This document shows positions 16,479 to 25,317 of a stretch of DNA of 64,000 nt, piece by piece. The notes beneath the pieces were generated by a model. That model did no database searches. It had not been told where the DNA came from and saw only the letters and a list, made by a program, of their open reading frames with translations. The first letter of the stretch is position 1. Each line of letters begins with the position of its first letter. Origin of the DNA: Neomegalonema sp. (GTDB lineage Bacteria; Pseudomonadota; Alphaproteobacteria; Rhodobacterales; Rhodobacteraceae); NCBI GenBank assembly GCA_022760435.1, contig JALEFY010000037.1:147944-211943 (forward strand), in the 5' to 3' direction. The position numbers were made by a program, and so were the translations under genes.

Positions 16479-16639
16479 TTGCGTAACATTAACACCGCAA
16501 GAAAAGGATTAATTTCCCAATCACACGACCAAAACACCATTTCTCCACATTGCCGATCCAGTTCTGTCACAGAGTGCCAGAATCGCGTTGCGCGGATTTC
16601 AGCCCCTGACAGGCGCGAGTCGTGCGCAGGTGCAGCATG

Positions 16640-16729
16640 AATCAGGGATTGCCGTCCGAGGCCGACATGAATCCGGGATTGCCGCCCGAAGCCGGCGTAA
16701 GTCTGGGATTGCCGTCCGAAGCCGGCTTG
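16640..16729. repeat. Three 30-bp tandem repeats spanning the phoR stop codon
   Basis: Units at 16640-16669, 16670-16699 and 16700-16729 share GGGATTGCCGTCCGA and similar flanks. They encode three decapeptides ending PhoR (each containing 'SDGNP' or 'SGGNP'). The last unit carries the stop codon. Confidence 0.9.
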
Positions 16730-18150
16730 GGAAGCACCACCGTGAACCAGGAGCCCCGCCCAAGCTCGCTGCGGATCTTCAATTCACCGCGGTGACGGGC
16801 CAGGATGTGCTTGACGATCGCAAGCCCCAGCCCGGTACCGGGAAGTTTTTCATCATTCGGCCGGGCCCCGCGGAAAAAGCGCTCTTGCAGGCGGGGGATC
16901 TCCTCCTTGGGGATGCCCGGACCAAAATCCTGCACAGTCACCGCCACGCGCGGCGCGCCCTCTTGCGATGGTTCGACATAGACCCGCAGCTCGCGCTCGG
17001 ACGGGGCATATTTCAGCGCATTGTCGAAGAGATTGACGAAGACCTGGATCAATTGACGCTCTTCGCCGAGCACCGGCGCCAGCTCTCCGAGCGCCTTCCA
17101 GTCGATCTCGAAGGATACCGCTCGCCCCCGATTGGCCTCGAAACGGATCAGGGCTTCTTCGACCACCCGCTTGATCTGCACGACCTGATCGGGGGGCACA
17201 TGCTCATCGACTTCGATCCGATTGAGCACCAGAAGATCCTCGATCAGATCCTGCATCCGCCGCGCCTGAACCTCCATATACCGCAAGAATCGCTCCTGCG
17301 CCGCCGGATCCTTGCGCGCTGGCCCTTTCAGGGTTTCGATCATCCCCAGGACCGAGGCGAGGGGTGTCTTGAGCTCGTGGCTGGCATTGGCGACGAAATC
17401 CTGCCGCAACATCTCAGCCCGAACCATCCTGGTGTGATCCTCGATCTTGACGAGCACTCGCGGGGTGTCGGGCTCGACCTCACCCACCTGCGCCGCAATC
17501 GGCAGCACATGCGCCTCGAGATTGCGATCGACCTGGCGGCGCAACATGAACGCGAAGCTCTCGCCCGCAGCGCCCTGCAACACCGCATCCACCGCTTGCA
17601 AGATGCGCGGCGCCCGCAAGACCGCGCGCATGTTATTCCCCTGCAAGGACCGCCCGAAAAACCGCTCTGCGGCCGGGTTGCACAGCAAGATCTCGCCGCT
17701 GCGATTGAGGATCAGCACCGGCTGCGGCAGAGTCTGCAAGGCGGCGCGCCACAAGGCGAGCTTCTGAGCCAGTCGGTTGCGCTCGCGCTCGGCCAGGACG
17801 GAAATCGCCGGATCGGGTTGTTTGCGGATCTCGACCGGCAAGGACTTCTCCATCGGCGGCGCATCGGCTTCCGCCTGATAGAGCACCCGCAGCGCGATGC
17901 CGAGCAGGATCCCGCCCGTTATCCCGATGGTCTGGCCGATGGCTGTCGGGTCGAGACGGGTCAGAAAAACCGCCACAAGCGTTGCGGCGCCGATTGGCAA
18001 GATCGCTTGCAGATCGCCGCGCGCCAGCACCTTGGCGACCGATTTGCGCAGCGCTTTCCAGCGCTTCGCCCATAGCGCGCGCTTGCCTCTGGCCGGGGAG
18101 GCGGCGGCGCGCTTGTTCTGCTGGCGATGTTTCGGGTCCTGCGCGCTCAA
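16642..18150 (-). CDS. phoR: Phosphate regulon sensor histidine kinase PhoR
   Basis: About 502 residues. Two membrane segments near the N terminus ('AILPIGAATLVAVFL', 'GITGGILLGIALRVLY') are followed by a PAS domain ('ILNRSGEILLCNPAAERFFG'), the HisKA box with the phospho-accepting His in 'NASHELKTPLASVLG', and an ATPase domain with 'LFDNALKYAP', 'DFGPGIP' and 'GTGLGLAIVK'. It phosphorylates PhoB at low phosphate. The start is uncertain. I favour a TTG at 18150 with GGAGGA four bases upstream. An ATG at 18261 lacks a ribosome site and would translate the 16-bp repeats at 18177-18240 into a Gly/Lys-rich leader. The last 30 residues are three repeat-encoded decapeptides beyond the normal end of the kinase. 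Confidence 0.9.
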   Translation of the reverse strand: MSAQDPKHRQQNKRAAASPARGKRALWAKRWKALRKSVAKVLARGDLQAILPIGAATLVAVFLTRLDPTAIGQTIGITGGILLGIALRVLYQAEADAPPMEKSLPVEIRKQPDPAISVLAERERNRLAQKLALWRAALQTLPQPVLILNRSGEILLCNPAAERFFGRSLQGNNMRAVLRAPRILQAVDAVLQGAAGESFAFMLRRQVDRNLEAHVLPIAAQVGEVEPDTPRVLVKIEDHTRMVRAEMLRQDFVANASHELKTPLASVLGMIETLKGPARKDPAAQERFLRYMEVQARRMQDLIEDLLVLNRIEVDEHVPPDQVVQIKRVVEEALIRFEANRGRAVSFEIDWKALGELAPVLGEERQLIQVFVNLFDNALKYAPSERELRVYVEPSQEGAPRVAVTVQDFGPGIPKEEIPRLQERFFRGARPNDEKLPGTGLGLAIVKHILARHRGELKIRSELGRGSWFTVVLPKPASDGNPRLTPASGGNPGFMSASDGNP

Positions 18151-18176
18151 GCGTTCCTCCAAGCTGTTCCCTTTGT

Positions 18177-18240
18177 AAACCTTCCCCTTGGCAAACCTTC
18201 CCCTTGGCAAACTTTTGCCTTGGCAAACCTTCCCCTTGCC
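18177..18240. repeat. Four 16-bp tandem repeats upstream of phoR
   Basis: The unit AAACCTTCCCCTTGGC starts at 18177, 18193, 18209 and 18225. The third copy is altered (TTTTGCC core) and the last base of the fourth differs. It lies in the gap between phoR and the divergent DUF1178 gene, or inside the phoR leader if phoR starts at 18261. Confidence 0.9.
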
Positions 18241-18312
18241 ACTGCCCTCTCCCGGCATCTGGACGCAAAGCGCGGCTTTGACTACCTTCGCTCGATCAGA
18301 TGAGGTGTGCTC

Positions 18313-18864
18313 GTGATACGTTATGCATTGCAGTGCTCGGCAGGGCACGCTTTCGACGCCTGGTTTCAAAACAGCTCGGCTTTTGATGCGCAAGCGCAAG
18401 CTGGCCATGTCCTGTGTCCGATCTGCGGCATTGATGATGTGACCAAGAGCCTGATGGCGCCCGCGCTCTCCAGCAACCGGCGCAAGAGCGATGAGGCCCG
18501 AAGCGACGAGACCGAGATCGACGAAGCCAATATCAACGACAGCAAGATCAACGAAGGACAAAGCCTGCCCGCGGCTGGCGCCACCTCGCCGACGCCCCCC
18601 TCCGGGCCCGAAAGGCATATGACCACGATCGATGCGCGCCAAAGGCTGCTCCATGAGCGCCTGCGCGCCTTGCGCCATCTCGTCGAAACCCATGCCGAGC
18701 CCGTCGGCGATCGCTTTGCGCAAGAGGTGCGGGCGATTGAGGCTGGCGAAGCGGATGAGCGGCCGATCTACGGGCAGGCCACCGCGAAAGAAGCGCGCGA
18801 GCTGGAGGAAGAGGGGATCGCCTGCATGCCGATCCCATGGGTCGAGATCGAGAACGACAGCTGA
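18313..18864 (+). CDS. DUF1178 family protein
   Basis: A 183-residue protein of the alphaproteobacterial DUF1178 family, of unknown function. It begins 'IRYALQCSAGHAFDAWF' and contains 'CPICGIDDVTKSLMAP', so Cys residues at both ends of the N-terminal 45 residues could bind zinc (inference). The variable middle (about 58-100) is acidic and repeat-like ('DEANINDSKINEG'). The conserved end is 'RPIYGQATAKEARELEEEGI'. I chose the GTG at 18313, seven bases after GAGG, because family members start at this residue. A GTG two codons upstream is the alternative. It is divergent from phoR and upstream of lysC. Confidence 0.87.
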   Translation: MIRYALQCSAGHAFDAWFQNSSAFDAQAQAGHVLCPICGIDDVTKSLMAPALSSNRRKSDEARSDETEIDEANINDSKINEGQSLPAAGATSPTPPSGPERHMTTIDARQRLLHERLRALRHLVETHAEPVGDRFAQEVRAIEAGEADERPIYGQATAKEARELEEEGIACMPIPWVEIENDS

Positions 18865-18913
18865 TCGATCATTGCACGCCGTACGCGAAGGCTCTATGAA
18901 GCGCCCGGATCAA

Positions 18914-18944
18914 CCTCCGGTACAAATGCCGGAGGCCCTGTTTT
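18914..18944 (+). terminator. Intrinsic terminator after the DUF1178 gene
   Basis: CCTCCGG (18914-18920) pairs with CCGGAGG (18929-18935) around an 8-base loop, and TTTT follows after CCCTG. The T-run is short, so termination may be partial. It lies 26 bp before the lysC start. Confidence 0.55.
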
Positions 18945-18970
18945 ACCCGTTGCCATGAGGTACCCTGGCC

Positions 18971-20266
18971 ATGACTTCCGCCGACGTGCGCGCCACCCCT
19001 TCCGCATCCTCACGGGCGCCGCGCCTGGTGATGAAGTTCGGCGGCACATCGGTCGGCGATCTTGAGCGGATCGAGCAAGCCGCCCGCAAGGTCGCACAGG
19101 AGGTCGAGCGCGGCTACCAGGTCGCTGTGATCGTCTCGGCGATGGCGGGTGAGACCAACCGCCTCGTCGGCTATGTCCGCGATGTGAACCGGCTCTATGA
19201 TGCGCGCGAATATGACACCGTCGTCGCAGCCGGTGAGCAGGTCACCTCCGGCCTGATGGCGCTGACGCTGCAAAAGCTGGGCGTCCCGGCGCGATCCTGG
19301 CAAGGCTGGCAAATCCCGCTGCGCACCAGCGCCGCCCATGGCGCGGCCCGGATCGAGGATATCGACACCGCGGCGCTCGACCAGAAATTTGACGAGGGCC
19401 TGCACGCCGTCATTGCCGGATTTCAGGGCATCGGCCCCGATAATCGCATCGCCACGCTCGGGCGCGGGGGCTCGGATACCTCGGCCGTGGCAATCGCCGC
19501 CGCGCTCAAGGCAGAGCGATGCGATATCTATACGGATGTTGACGGCGTCTACACGACCGATCCACGCTTGGTCTCCGAGGCCCGCAAGATCCACCAGATC
19601 GCCTTTGAGGAAATGCTCGAGCTTGCCTCACTGGGCGCGAAAGTGCTGCAAACCCGCTCGGTCGAGCTGGCCATGCGCTATCAGGTTCCCTTGCAGGTTC
19701 TTTCGACCTTTGGCGAGGCTGTCGGGTCCGACATGGCCGGGACACTGGTCTGCGATGAAAGCGAATTGACGGAGGATAAGGTGGAAGGCAAAGCAGTCAG
19801 CGGCGTTGCATTCTCGCGCAATGAAGCCAAGATCACGCTGCTCGAGGTTGCCGACGTGCCCGGCGTGGCTGCGCGCGTTTTCGGCCCCCTCGCCGAGCAG
19901 AACATCAATGTCGACATGATCGTGCAGAATATCTCTGAAAGCGGTCACACCGACATGACCTTCACGGTCTCGACCGACGATTACGAGCGGGCGCTCTCGA
20001 TCATCGAAGCGGCAAAGGAAACCATTCAGTTTCAGAGCCTTCGCTCCGATAGCGATGTGGCGAAGCTCTCGATTGTCGGCATTGGCATGCGCTCACATGC
20101 CGGGACCGCGCAAAAGATGTTTCAGGTGCTCGCCAATGAAGGGATCAATATCGAGGTGATTTCGACCTCGGAGATCAAGATCTCCGTGCTGGTGAAGCGC
20201 AAATATATGGAACTCGGTGTCCAGGCCCTGCACAAGGCCTTCGATCTGGATGCTGCCTCGGCGTAA
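18971..20266 (+). CDS. lysC: Aspartate kinase LysC
   Basis: A 431-residue aspartokinase catalysing the first step of the Lys/Thr/Met pathway. The kinase domain opens with 'VMKFGGTSVGD' (about residues 20-30) and has 'RGGSDTSAVAIAAAL' and 'DIYTDVDGVYTTDPR'. Two C-terminal ACT domains ('ITLLEVADVPGVAARVFG' and 'KLSIVGIGMRSHAGTAQKMF') provide feedback control by amino acids. The first 18 residues are a short non-conserved leader, so a slightly later start is possible, but the ATG at 18971 is the best available. ptsP follows on the same strand after a 316-bp gap, a pairing I know from alphaproteobacteria. Confidence 0.96.
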   Translation: MTSADVRATPSASSRAPRLVMKFGGTSVGDLERIEQAARKVAQEVERGYQVAVIVSAMAGETNRLVGYVRDVNRLYDAREYDTVVAAGEQVTSGLMALTLQKLGVPARSWQGWQIPLRTSAAHGAARIEDIDTAALDQKFDEGLHAVIAGFQGIGPDNRIATLGRGGSDTSAVAIAAALKAERCDIYTDVDGVYTTDPRLVSEARKIHQIAFEEMLELASLGAKVLQTRSVELAMRYQVPLQVLSTFGEAVGSDMAGTLVCDESELTEDKVEGKAVSGVAFSRNEAKITLLEVADVPGVAARVFGPLAEQNINVDMIVQNISESGHTDMTFTVSTDDYERALSIIEAAKETIQFQSLRSDSDVAKLSIVGIGMRSHAGTAQKMFQVLANEGINIEVISTSEIKISVLVKRKYMELGVQALHKAFDLDAASA

Positions 20267-20582
20267 GACGATCACCGCCATGGCACCCCCCGGCGCCCCC
20301 CGGCGCCCCCCGGCTCACCTCGCATCGCGGTGCCGCAAAATCTCGCTCCCACAACAGCGCCGCTGCATTGGCGGCGCGTCCGTGATAGGATGTCACCATC
20401 ATGTCACGTGGGGTTTGAGATTTTCGGCAAACTTCCGTAAGCGTTGCCGCGAAAGATGAACTGGCACCGGTGGCGATGGCTGCGCAGCGGCGAGGCCCCG
20501 GAAGGCGCATCCCGGGCCCCGAAAGCTCGGCACATGACAAGCGCTTGCGCTTGACTGCGATCACGCAGGACGGGAGGGAAGA
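20267..20582 (+). other. lysC-ptsP intergenic region with a GC-rich repeat
   Basis: No supported gene. It begins with three 10-bp units of GGCGCCCCCC type (20282-20311; the first copy has an A). The rest is unremarkable. A ribosome site GGGAGG at 20572-20577 serves ptsP. No clear terminator or promoter consensus is visible. Confidence 0.6.
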
Positions 20583-22874
20583 GTGAACATGGCATCGTCG
20601 CCAGACCGGGGAGAGGGATTGCAGCGCGCCCGGACGCTTTTGCGCAATGTGCGTGCGGCGCTCGCGCAACCCGGCCATGCCCAGCAAAGGCTCGACCAGA
20701 TCGTTCATCTGATCGCGCAGAACATGATGGCGGAAGTCTGCTCGCTCTACATGATGCGCGACGCCGATACGCTGGAGCTCTGCGCGACCGAGGGCCTCAA
20801 CCCCGCCGCTGTTCATGCCACGACGCTGCAAGTCGGGCAGGGCCTTGTTGGCCGCATTGCCCGCGACGGGACCGCGATCAACACCAATGATGCTGAAAAG
20901 ACCCCGGGCTTCGTCTATATTCCCGGCATTGGCGAGGAGCGGTTCCGGTCCTTTCTCGGCACGCCGCTACAGCGCCAGGGCCATACGCTGGGCGTGCTGG
21001 TGGTGCAGAACCAGTCCACGCGGCTCTATGATGAGGACGAGATCGACGCGCTCGAGCTGATCGCCACCGTGATCGCCGAGATGACTGATGCTGGCGTGCT
21101 CGAGGACCTGCAAAGCCCGCGCATTCTCACCGATCCGAAAATGATCCGCGGCACCCCCGCAGCGGAAGGGGTCGCCATCGGCAAGGTGGTGCTGCACGAG
21201 CCGCGCATCGTGATTGCCAATCCGGTGGCCGAGGATGCCGGGGCCGAGCGCGCGCGCCTGTCCGAAGCGATGGAGGCGCTGCGCGACGAGGTCGATCGCC
21301 TGATCGCCCATGACGCCATGGATGGCGGGCCGGGCGAGCATCATGATGTGCTCAAGGCCTATCGGATGTTCGCTCATGACCGCGGCTGGCTGCGTCGGCT
21401 CGAAGCCGCGATTGATAGCGGGCTCGCGGCGGAAGTAGCGGTGGAAAAGGTCCAGACGGAGACCCGCGCCCGCCTGCAACGCACCAATGACGCCTATCTG
21501 CGCGAGCGGCTCTATGATCTTGATGATCTGGCCAACCGCCTGCTGCGCCAATTGCTGGGCATGCCGCCTCCCGGCCCCGATGATCTGCCGGAAAACGCCA
21601 TCCTCATCGCCCGCAATCTTGGCCCGGGTGATCTGATCGATTATGGACGCGGGCCCCTGCTCGGGGTCGCGCTGGAGGAGGGATCGGCCGGCTCGCATGC
21701 CGCGATCGTGGCCCGCGCCCTGCGCATTCCGCTCGTCGCCGGGCTCAAGGGGCTGATCAATGACGCCCAGACCGATGACGCTTTCATCATCGATGGCGAT
21801 ATCGGCCGCATTGTCCTACGGCCCGAACCGCAAGTGATCGGCGCCTATCGCGAGAAGATCAGCCTGCGCGAACAGGAAGAAAAGCGCTATGCGCAGATCA
21901 AGGATCTGCCAGCGATCACCCAGGACGGGGTGACAATCGATTTGCACATGAATGCGGGTCTGCTCTCGGACCTGCCCGGTATCCCGATGAGCGGCGCAAC
22001 CGGCGTCGGGCTGTTTCGTACCGAGCTGCAATATCTGATCTCTTCGCGTGCCCCGCGCCGCGACGCGCAGGCGGCGTTCTATTCCAAGGTGATGGATTCC
22101 GCTGGCGGACGGCCGGTGGTGTTTCGCACGCTCGATATGGGCGGGGACAAGCGCTTGCCCTTCCTCAAGGGCGAAGCCGAGGAGAACCCGGCGCTCGGCT
22201 GGCGCGCCATCCGGATTGCGCTGGACCGGCCCTTGCTGTTTCGCACCCAGCTCCAGGCGTTGCTCCGGGCCTCGAAGGGGCGGCCACTCTCGGTGATGTT
22301 CCCGATGATCGCCGACCCGGCGGAATTCTATGAAGCGCGCGCGCGCTTGCTCGCGGAGCGCGATCGGCTGGCCGCGCGCGGCCTGGACATGCCCGAGGAC
22401 CTGCGCATCGGCGCAATGCTGGAGACACCGGCGCTTGCCTTCGCACCGCAGCGCTTCTTTGAGCTGAGCGATTTCGTCTCGGTCGGCGGCAATGATCTGA
22501 TGCAGTTCTTCTTCGCGGCTGATCGCAGCAATGAGCGGGTCAGGGCGCGCTATGATGCGCTTTCCCCCTCGTTTCTGAGCATGCTGCGCAAGATCGTCGA
22601 GCAATGCGATGATGCTGGCACGTCGCTGTCTTTTTGCGGCGAGCTGTGTGGGCGCCCGATCGAGGCGGTCGCTCTGGCCGGTTTGGGCTTTCGGATGCTG
22701 TCGATGCGCCCGGCGGCGATCGGTCCGGTCAAGGAAGCCTTGCGCTCGAGCGATCTGATGCGCGTGAACGCGATCCTTGCCAGCGCCCTTGAGGAGGGGC
22801 GCAACCCGCGCGCGGAAATCACGGCCTATATCGTGGAGAACCTGCCGCATCAGGCGGCGCAGGAAATGGCGTGA
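20583..22874 (+). CDS. ptsP: Phosphoenolpyruvate-protein phosphotransferase PtsP (nitrogen PTS enzyme I)
   Basis: A 763-residue enzyme I-Ntr. It has an N-terminal GAF domain (about 25-165; 'LVGRIARDGTAINTNDA'), the PEP-utiliser N domain, the phosphohistidine domain with His372 in 'EEGSAGSHAAIVAR', and a C-terminal PEP-binding TIM barrel ('GATGVGLFRTELQYL', 'VGGNDLMQFFFAADR', 'SFCGELCG'). It takes phosphate from PEP and passes it to NPr, signalling nitrogen status; the GAF domain usually senses glutamine or oxoglutarate-type signals. The start is GTG at 20583, five bases after GGGAGG; an ATG two codons later is also possible. No HPr or EIIA gene is in the window. Confidence 0.95.
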   Translation: MNMASSPDRGEGLQRARTLLRNVRAALAQPGHAQQRLDQIVHLIAQNMMAEVCSLYMMRDADTLELCATEGLNPAAVHATTLQVGQGLVGRIARDGTAINTNDAEKTPGFVYIPGIGEERFRSFLGTPLQRQGHTLGVLVVQNQSTRLYDEDEIDALELIATVIAEMTDAGVLEDLQSPRILTDPKMIRGTPAAEGVAIGKVVLHEPRIVIANPVAEDAGAERARLSEAMEALRDEVDRLIAHDAMDGGPGEHHDVLKAYRMFAHDRGWLRRLEAAIDSGLAAEVAVEKVQTETRARLQRTNDAYLRERLYDLDDLANRLLRQLLGMPPPGPDDLPENAILIARNLGPGDLIDYGRGPLLGVALEEGSAGSHAAIVARALRIPLVAGLKGLINDAQTDDAFIIDGDIGRIVLRPEPQVIGAYREKISLREQEEKRYAQIKDLPAITQDGVTIDLHMNAGLLSDLPGIPMSGATGVGLFRTELQYLISSRAPRRDAQAAFYSKVMDSAGGRPVVFRTLDMGGDKRLPFLKGEAEENPALGWRAIRIALDRPLLFRTQLQALLRASKGRPLSVMFPMIADPAEFYEARARLLAERDRLAARGLDMPEDLRIGAMLETPALAFAPQRFFELSDFVSVGGNDLMQFFFAADRSNERVRARYDALSPSFLSMLRKIVEQCDDAGTSLSFCGELCGRPIEAVALAGLGFRMLSMRPAAIGPVKEALRSSDLMRVNAILASALEEGRNPRAEITAYIVENLPHQAAQEMA

Positions 22875-22881
22875 GCGCCTT

Positions 22882-23922
22882 TCAGGTGGAGATGACGACT
22901 TCGGGCCAGGGAGGGCGCGCGTCCTCGCCCATGGCGATGGCGAGGATATAGGCGCAGGCCCGAGCCGCATCGGCAATCTCGAACGCCCGCGCCCAACCCG
23001 CCTGAGCCGCCCGCCGACGCGCGTCATCATCGCGGGCAAATCGGGCCATGGCCTCGGCCAGATCCTCCATGCCGCGATAGACCTGGATACCCTCGCCAAA
23101 CAGCGCCTCCAGCCTCGTGCTGTGATGCACGAAGCCCAGCACCCCATTGCCGAGCAGTTGAGCTACGCGGGTCGAGGCGTAATAGAGCGGCTCGGCCTGG
23201 GTGCTATCGGGTTGCAGGCTCGGCGAGATCGGTGTCTGAGCCAGAAAATCCACATAGGCGGCGCCATCGATGCGCGCGGCCCCCGATGCCATGCCATGGG
23301 TCTCGAACCGGAAATCCGTCGGCAAGCCCGCACTCAGCGCCGCCAACTGCGCCGGTCGATCCTCACAGACCCCTCCCAGAAAGGCCGCATCGCGCGGCGC
23401 CCGGTCGCGCGGCAGATCGAAGGCACGCCCGGTATCGATGGCAGGATCGACCAGCGGCGGCACGAAATGGATCCGCCCACCCGGCGCGAACAGTTCGGCG
23501 GACGGGGCCAGCTCTCCGGCGGTAAAGAAGGACGCATCCATCAACGGCACCCTTGCCGCGAAGTGCGCCATGGTCTCCCGGCGATAGGGCGCATCGACAT
23601 TGAATTGCGCCAGCCGCACGCCCGGCCGCAGCGCACGCAGATCCGCGAAATCCGCCGCATCGAACATATCGGCATGGCCGAACAGGATCATATCCGGGCG
23701 CAAGGTCTCGACCAGAGCCCGAAGCTGTTTCTTTGCCCGCGCCACCCCGAAGCGCTTATGCCCGAGCCCATGGGCCCGGGCCAGGTCACGATCGGAGAAC
23801 CGCGTGACGAAATGCCCGGCCCGGATCATCCCATGCAGCAGATGCTGCGCAATGTCGTAGAAGAGCGGCTCGCCCGCCCCTTCCTTGAAGTCATTGACGA
23901 TAATGATCCGGCGCGAGGTCAC
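22882..23922 (-). CDS. CgeB-like glycosyltransferase
   Basis: A 346-residue GT-B type protein resembling the spore-maturation CgeB / glycosyltransferase family 1 group. It has an N-terminal 'RRIIIVNDFKEGAGEPLFYD', a middle 'MILFGHADMFDAADFADLR', and a C-terminal donor-site-like 'YYASTRVAQLLGNGVLGFVH' followed by 'ALFGEGIQVYRGMEDLAEAM'. It likely transfers a sugar to a surface glycan; donor and acceptor are unknown. The GTG start at 23922 has GGAG seven bases upstream. It is convergent with ptsP (7-bp gap) and stands alone, not in a polysaccharide cluster. Confidence 0.75.
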   Translation of the reverse strand: MTSRRIIIVNDFKEGAGEPLFYDIAQHLLHGMIRAGHFVTRFSDRDLARAHGLGHKRFGVARAKKQLRALVETLRPDMILFGHADMFDAADFADLRALRPGVRLAQFNVDAPYRRETMAHFAARVPLMDASFFTAGELAPSAELFAPGGRIHFVPPLVDPAIDTGRAFDLPRDRAPRDAAFLGGVCEDRPAQLAALSAGLPTDFRFETHGMASGAARIDGAAYVDFLAQTPISPSLQPDSTQAEPLYYASTRVAQLLGNGVLGFVHHSTRLEALFGEGIQVYRGMEDLAEAMARFARDDDARRRAAQAGWARAFEIADAARACAYILAIAMGEDARPPWPEVVIST

Positions 23923-23980
23923 TTGGCTTCTCCGGGCAGGAAACGGACGGGACTGCTCATGCCCAAAAGCCGCGAGCAGG

Positions 23981-24718
23981 TCAATCGGTCAGATAATAGG
24001 AGACCGTCGAGACCACCCGCACCAGCTTGCGCCGCTCGAAGCGCTCATCGTAATCGCCATCGCGCGGCAGGATCTGGATGATCCCCTGATTGGCCTTGGC
24101 GATGCCACCGACACTGGCACCGCTGTCATTGGCAAATTGCTGCGCCGACGCGCGGGCGGCCTGGGTGGCCTCGCGGATCAGCTCCGGCTTGATCTCGTTG
24201 AGCCCGCTATAGACATAGACCGGGCGCGAGGCTTCGGCGTAGTCATTGTCCCCCAGCAGCACCCCGTCATCGAGCAGCGCCTGGGTGCCGTTGACCAGAT
24301 CCTCGACCAGATCGAGATTGCTGCTGCGCACCCGCACCGCGCCCACCGCGACATAGCGCGGAACTTCGGTCTGCGCGCCATTGCGGGTGACATAGATCCG
24401 CTCGATGCGCAGGGTGAAGGGCTCTTCCAGCACCTCGGCCTCGGGCAGTCCGGCGGCACTGAGGAACCCGCGCACCGCTTTTTCGGAGCGCTTGGCCTCG
24501 GCGATGGCGCTGGCGCTGTCGTCGCCCTGGGCACGGAACGGGATGCGCCAATTGGCGAAATCCGCCTCGACCGCCTGCTCGGCCAGCCCCTTGACGGTGA
24601 CGACACGATCGACCCGCCGCATCTCGATCAGGCTCTGGCCCAAGGTCAGCCCGGCAAAGGCCACGCCCGCCGCCAGAAACAGCCCACCGATCGCGGCGCC
24701 CCAGTTCAAATTCGCCAT
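23981..24718 (-). CDS. SIMPL domain-containing protein, membrane-anchored
   Basis: A 245-residue protein with one N-terminal membrane segment or uncleaved signal (about 7-28), then a SIMPL (DUF541) domain: 'VTVKGLAEQAVEADFANW', 'YVAVGAVRVRSSNLDLVED' and 'ATQAARASAQQFANDSG'. The domain is widespread in exported proteins and its biochemical role is unclear. The ATG at 24718 has GAGGAG seven bases before it; a GTG at 24733 lies upstream of that site and is rejected. The gene is followed after 58 bp by the CgeB-like gene on the same strand. Confidence 0.85.
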   Translation of the reverse strand: MANLNWGAAIGGLFLAAGVAFAGLTLGQSLIEMRRVDRVVTVKGLAEQAVEADFANWRIPFRAQGDDSASAIAEAKRSEKAVRGFLSAAGLPEAEVLEEPFTLRIERIYVTRNGAQTEVPRYVAVGAVRVRSSNLDLVEDLVNGTQALLDDGVLLGDNDYAEASRPVYVYSGLNEIKPELIREATQAARASAQQFANDSGASVGGIAKANQGIIQILPRDGDYDERFERRKLVRVVSTVSYYLTD

Positions 24719-24858
24719 GAAACAGCTCCTCACTTCCCGCTTAAGCGCGCCCGATATGGCGGCGCCGCCCTCACCTATCGCGCGAATCCCGGCAACATGC
24801 GGGCAATCTACAGCAGATCTCTCGCGGCGCAGAGCAATCCGTGCTACGCGCCCCGGTC

Positions 24859-25317
24859 ATGAGCATTCTTTATATCGATGCCGATGCCTGCCCGGTGAAG
24901 GCCGAAGCGCTGAAGGTGGCCGAGCGCCACCGCATCGCGGTGAAGATCGTGTGCAATGGCGGGCTGCGCCCCTCCGCGCATCCTCTGGTCGAGACGGTGA
25001 TCGTGCCCGAAGGGCCTGATGCCGCCGATGACTGGATCGCCGAGCGGATCGGACCTAAGGATCTGTGCGTGACCGGCGATATTCCGCTGGCCGCCCGGTG
25101 CCTCGAGCGCGGTGCGCGCGCCTTGCGCCATAATGGCGAGGTCTTCAACACCGCCAATATCGGCACGCAACTGGCGATGCGCGATCTGATGGCGGATCTG
25201 CGCGCCGCCAATCCGCTGGAGATGGGCGGCGGCGGCGGCAGCGCCTTCAGCCGCGCCGACCGTTCGCGCTTTCTCGATGCGCTCGAGCGAGAACTGCGCG
25301 CCCTGCTCAGGTCCTGA
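24859..25317 (+). CDS. YaiI/YqxD family protein (DUF188, UPF0178)
   Basis: A 152-residue conserved protein. The PIN-like N terminus '[20 protein letters not shown]' and '[20 protein letters not shown]' are diagnostic for the UPF0178 family, suspected to be nuclease-like because of its conserved Asp residues but without an agreed function. A Gly-rich loop ('[17 protein letters not shown]') is typical. The ATG at 24859 gives the family start; a GTG at 24841 is possible but adds non-conserved residues. Its 3' end overlaps the convergent HAD gene by 11 bp. Confidence 0.9.
   Translation: MSILYIDADACPVKAEALKVAERHRIAVKIVCNGGLRPSAHPLVETVIVPEGPDAADDWIAERIGPKDLCVTGDIPLAARCLERGARALRHNGEVFNTANIGTQLAMRDLMADLRAANPLEMGGGGGSAFSRADRSRFLDALERELRALLRS

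Noticed and set aside
18307..18723. Extension of phoR upstream across the DUF1178 gene
   Set aside because: The extra 150 residues are antisense to the well-supported DUF1178 gene and carry no kinase sequence.
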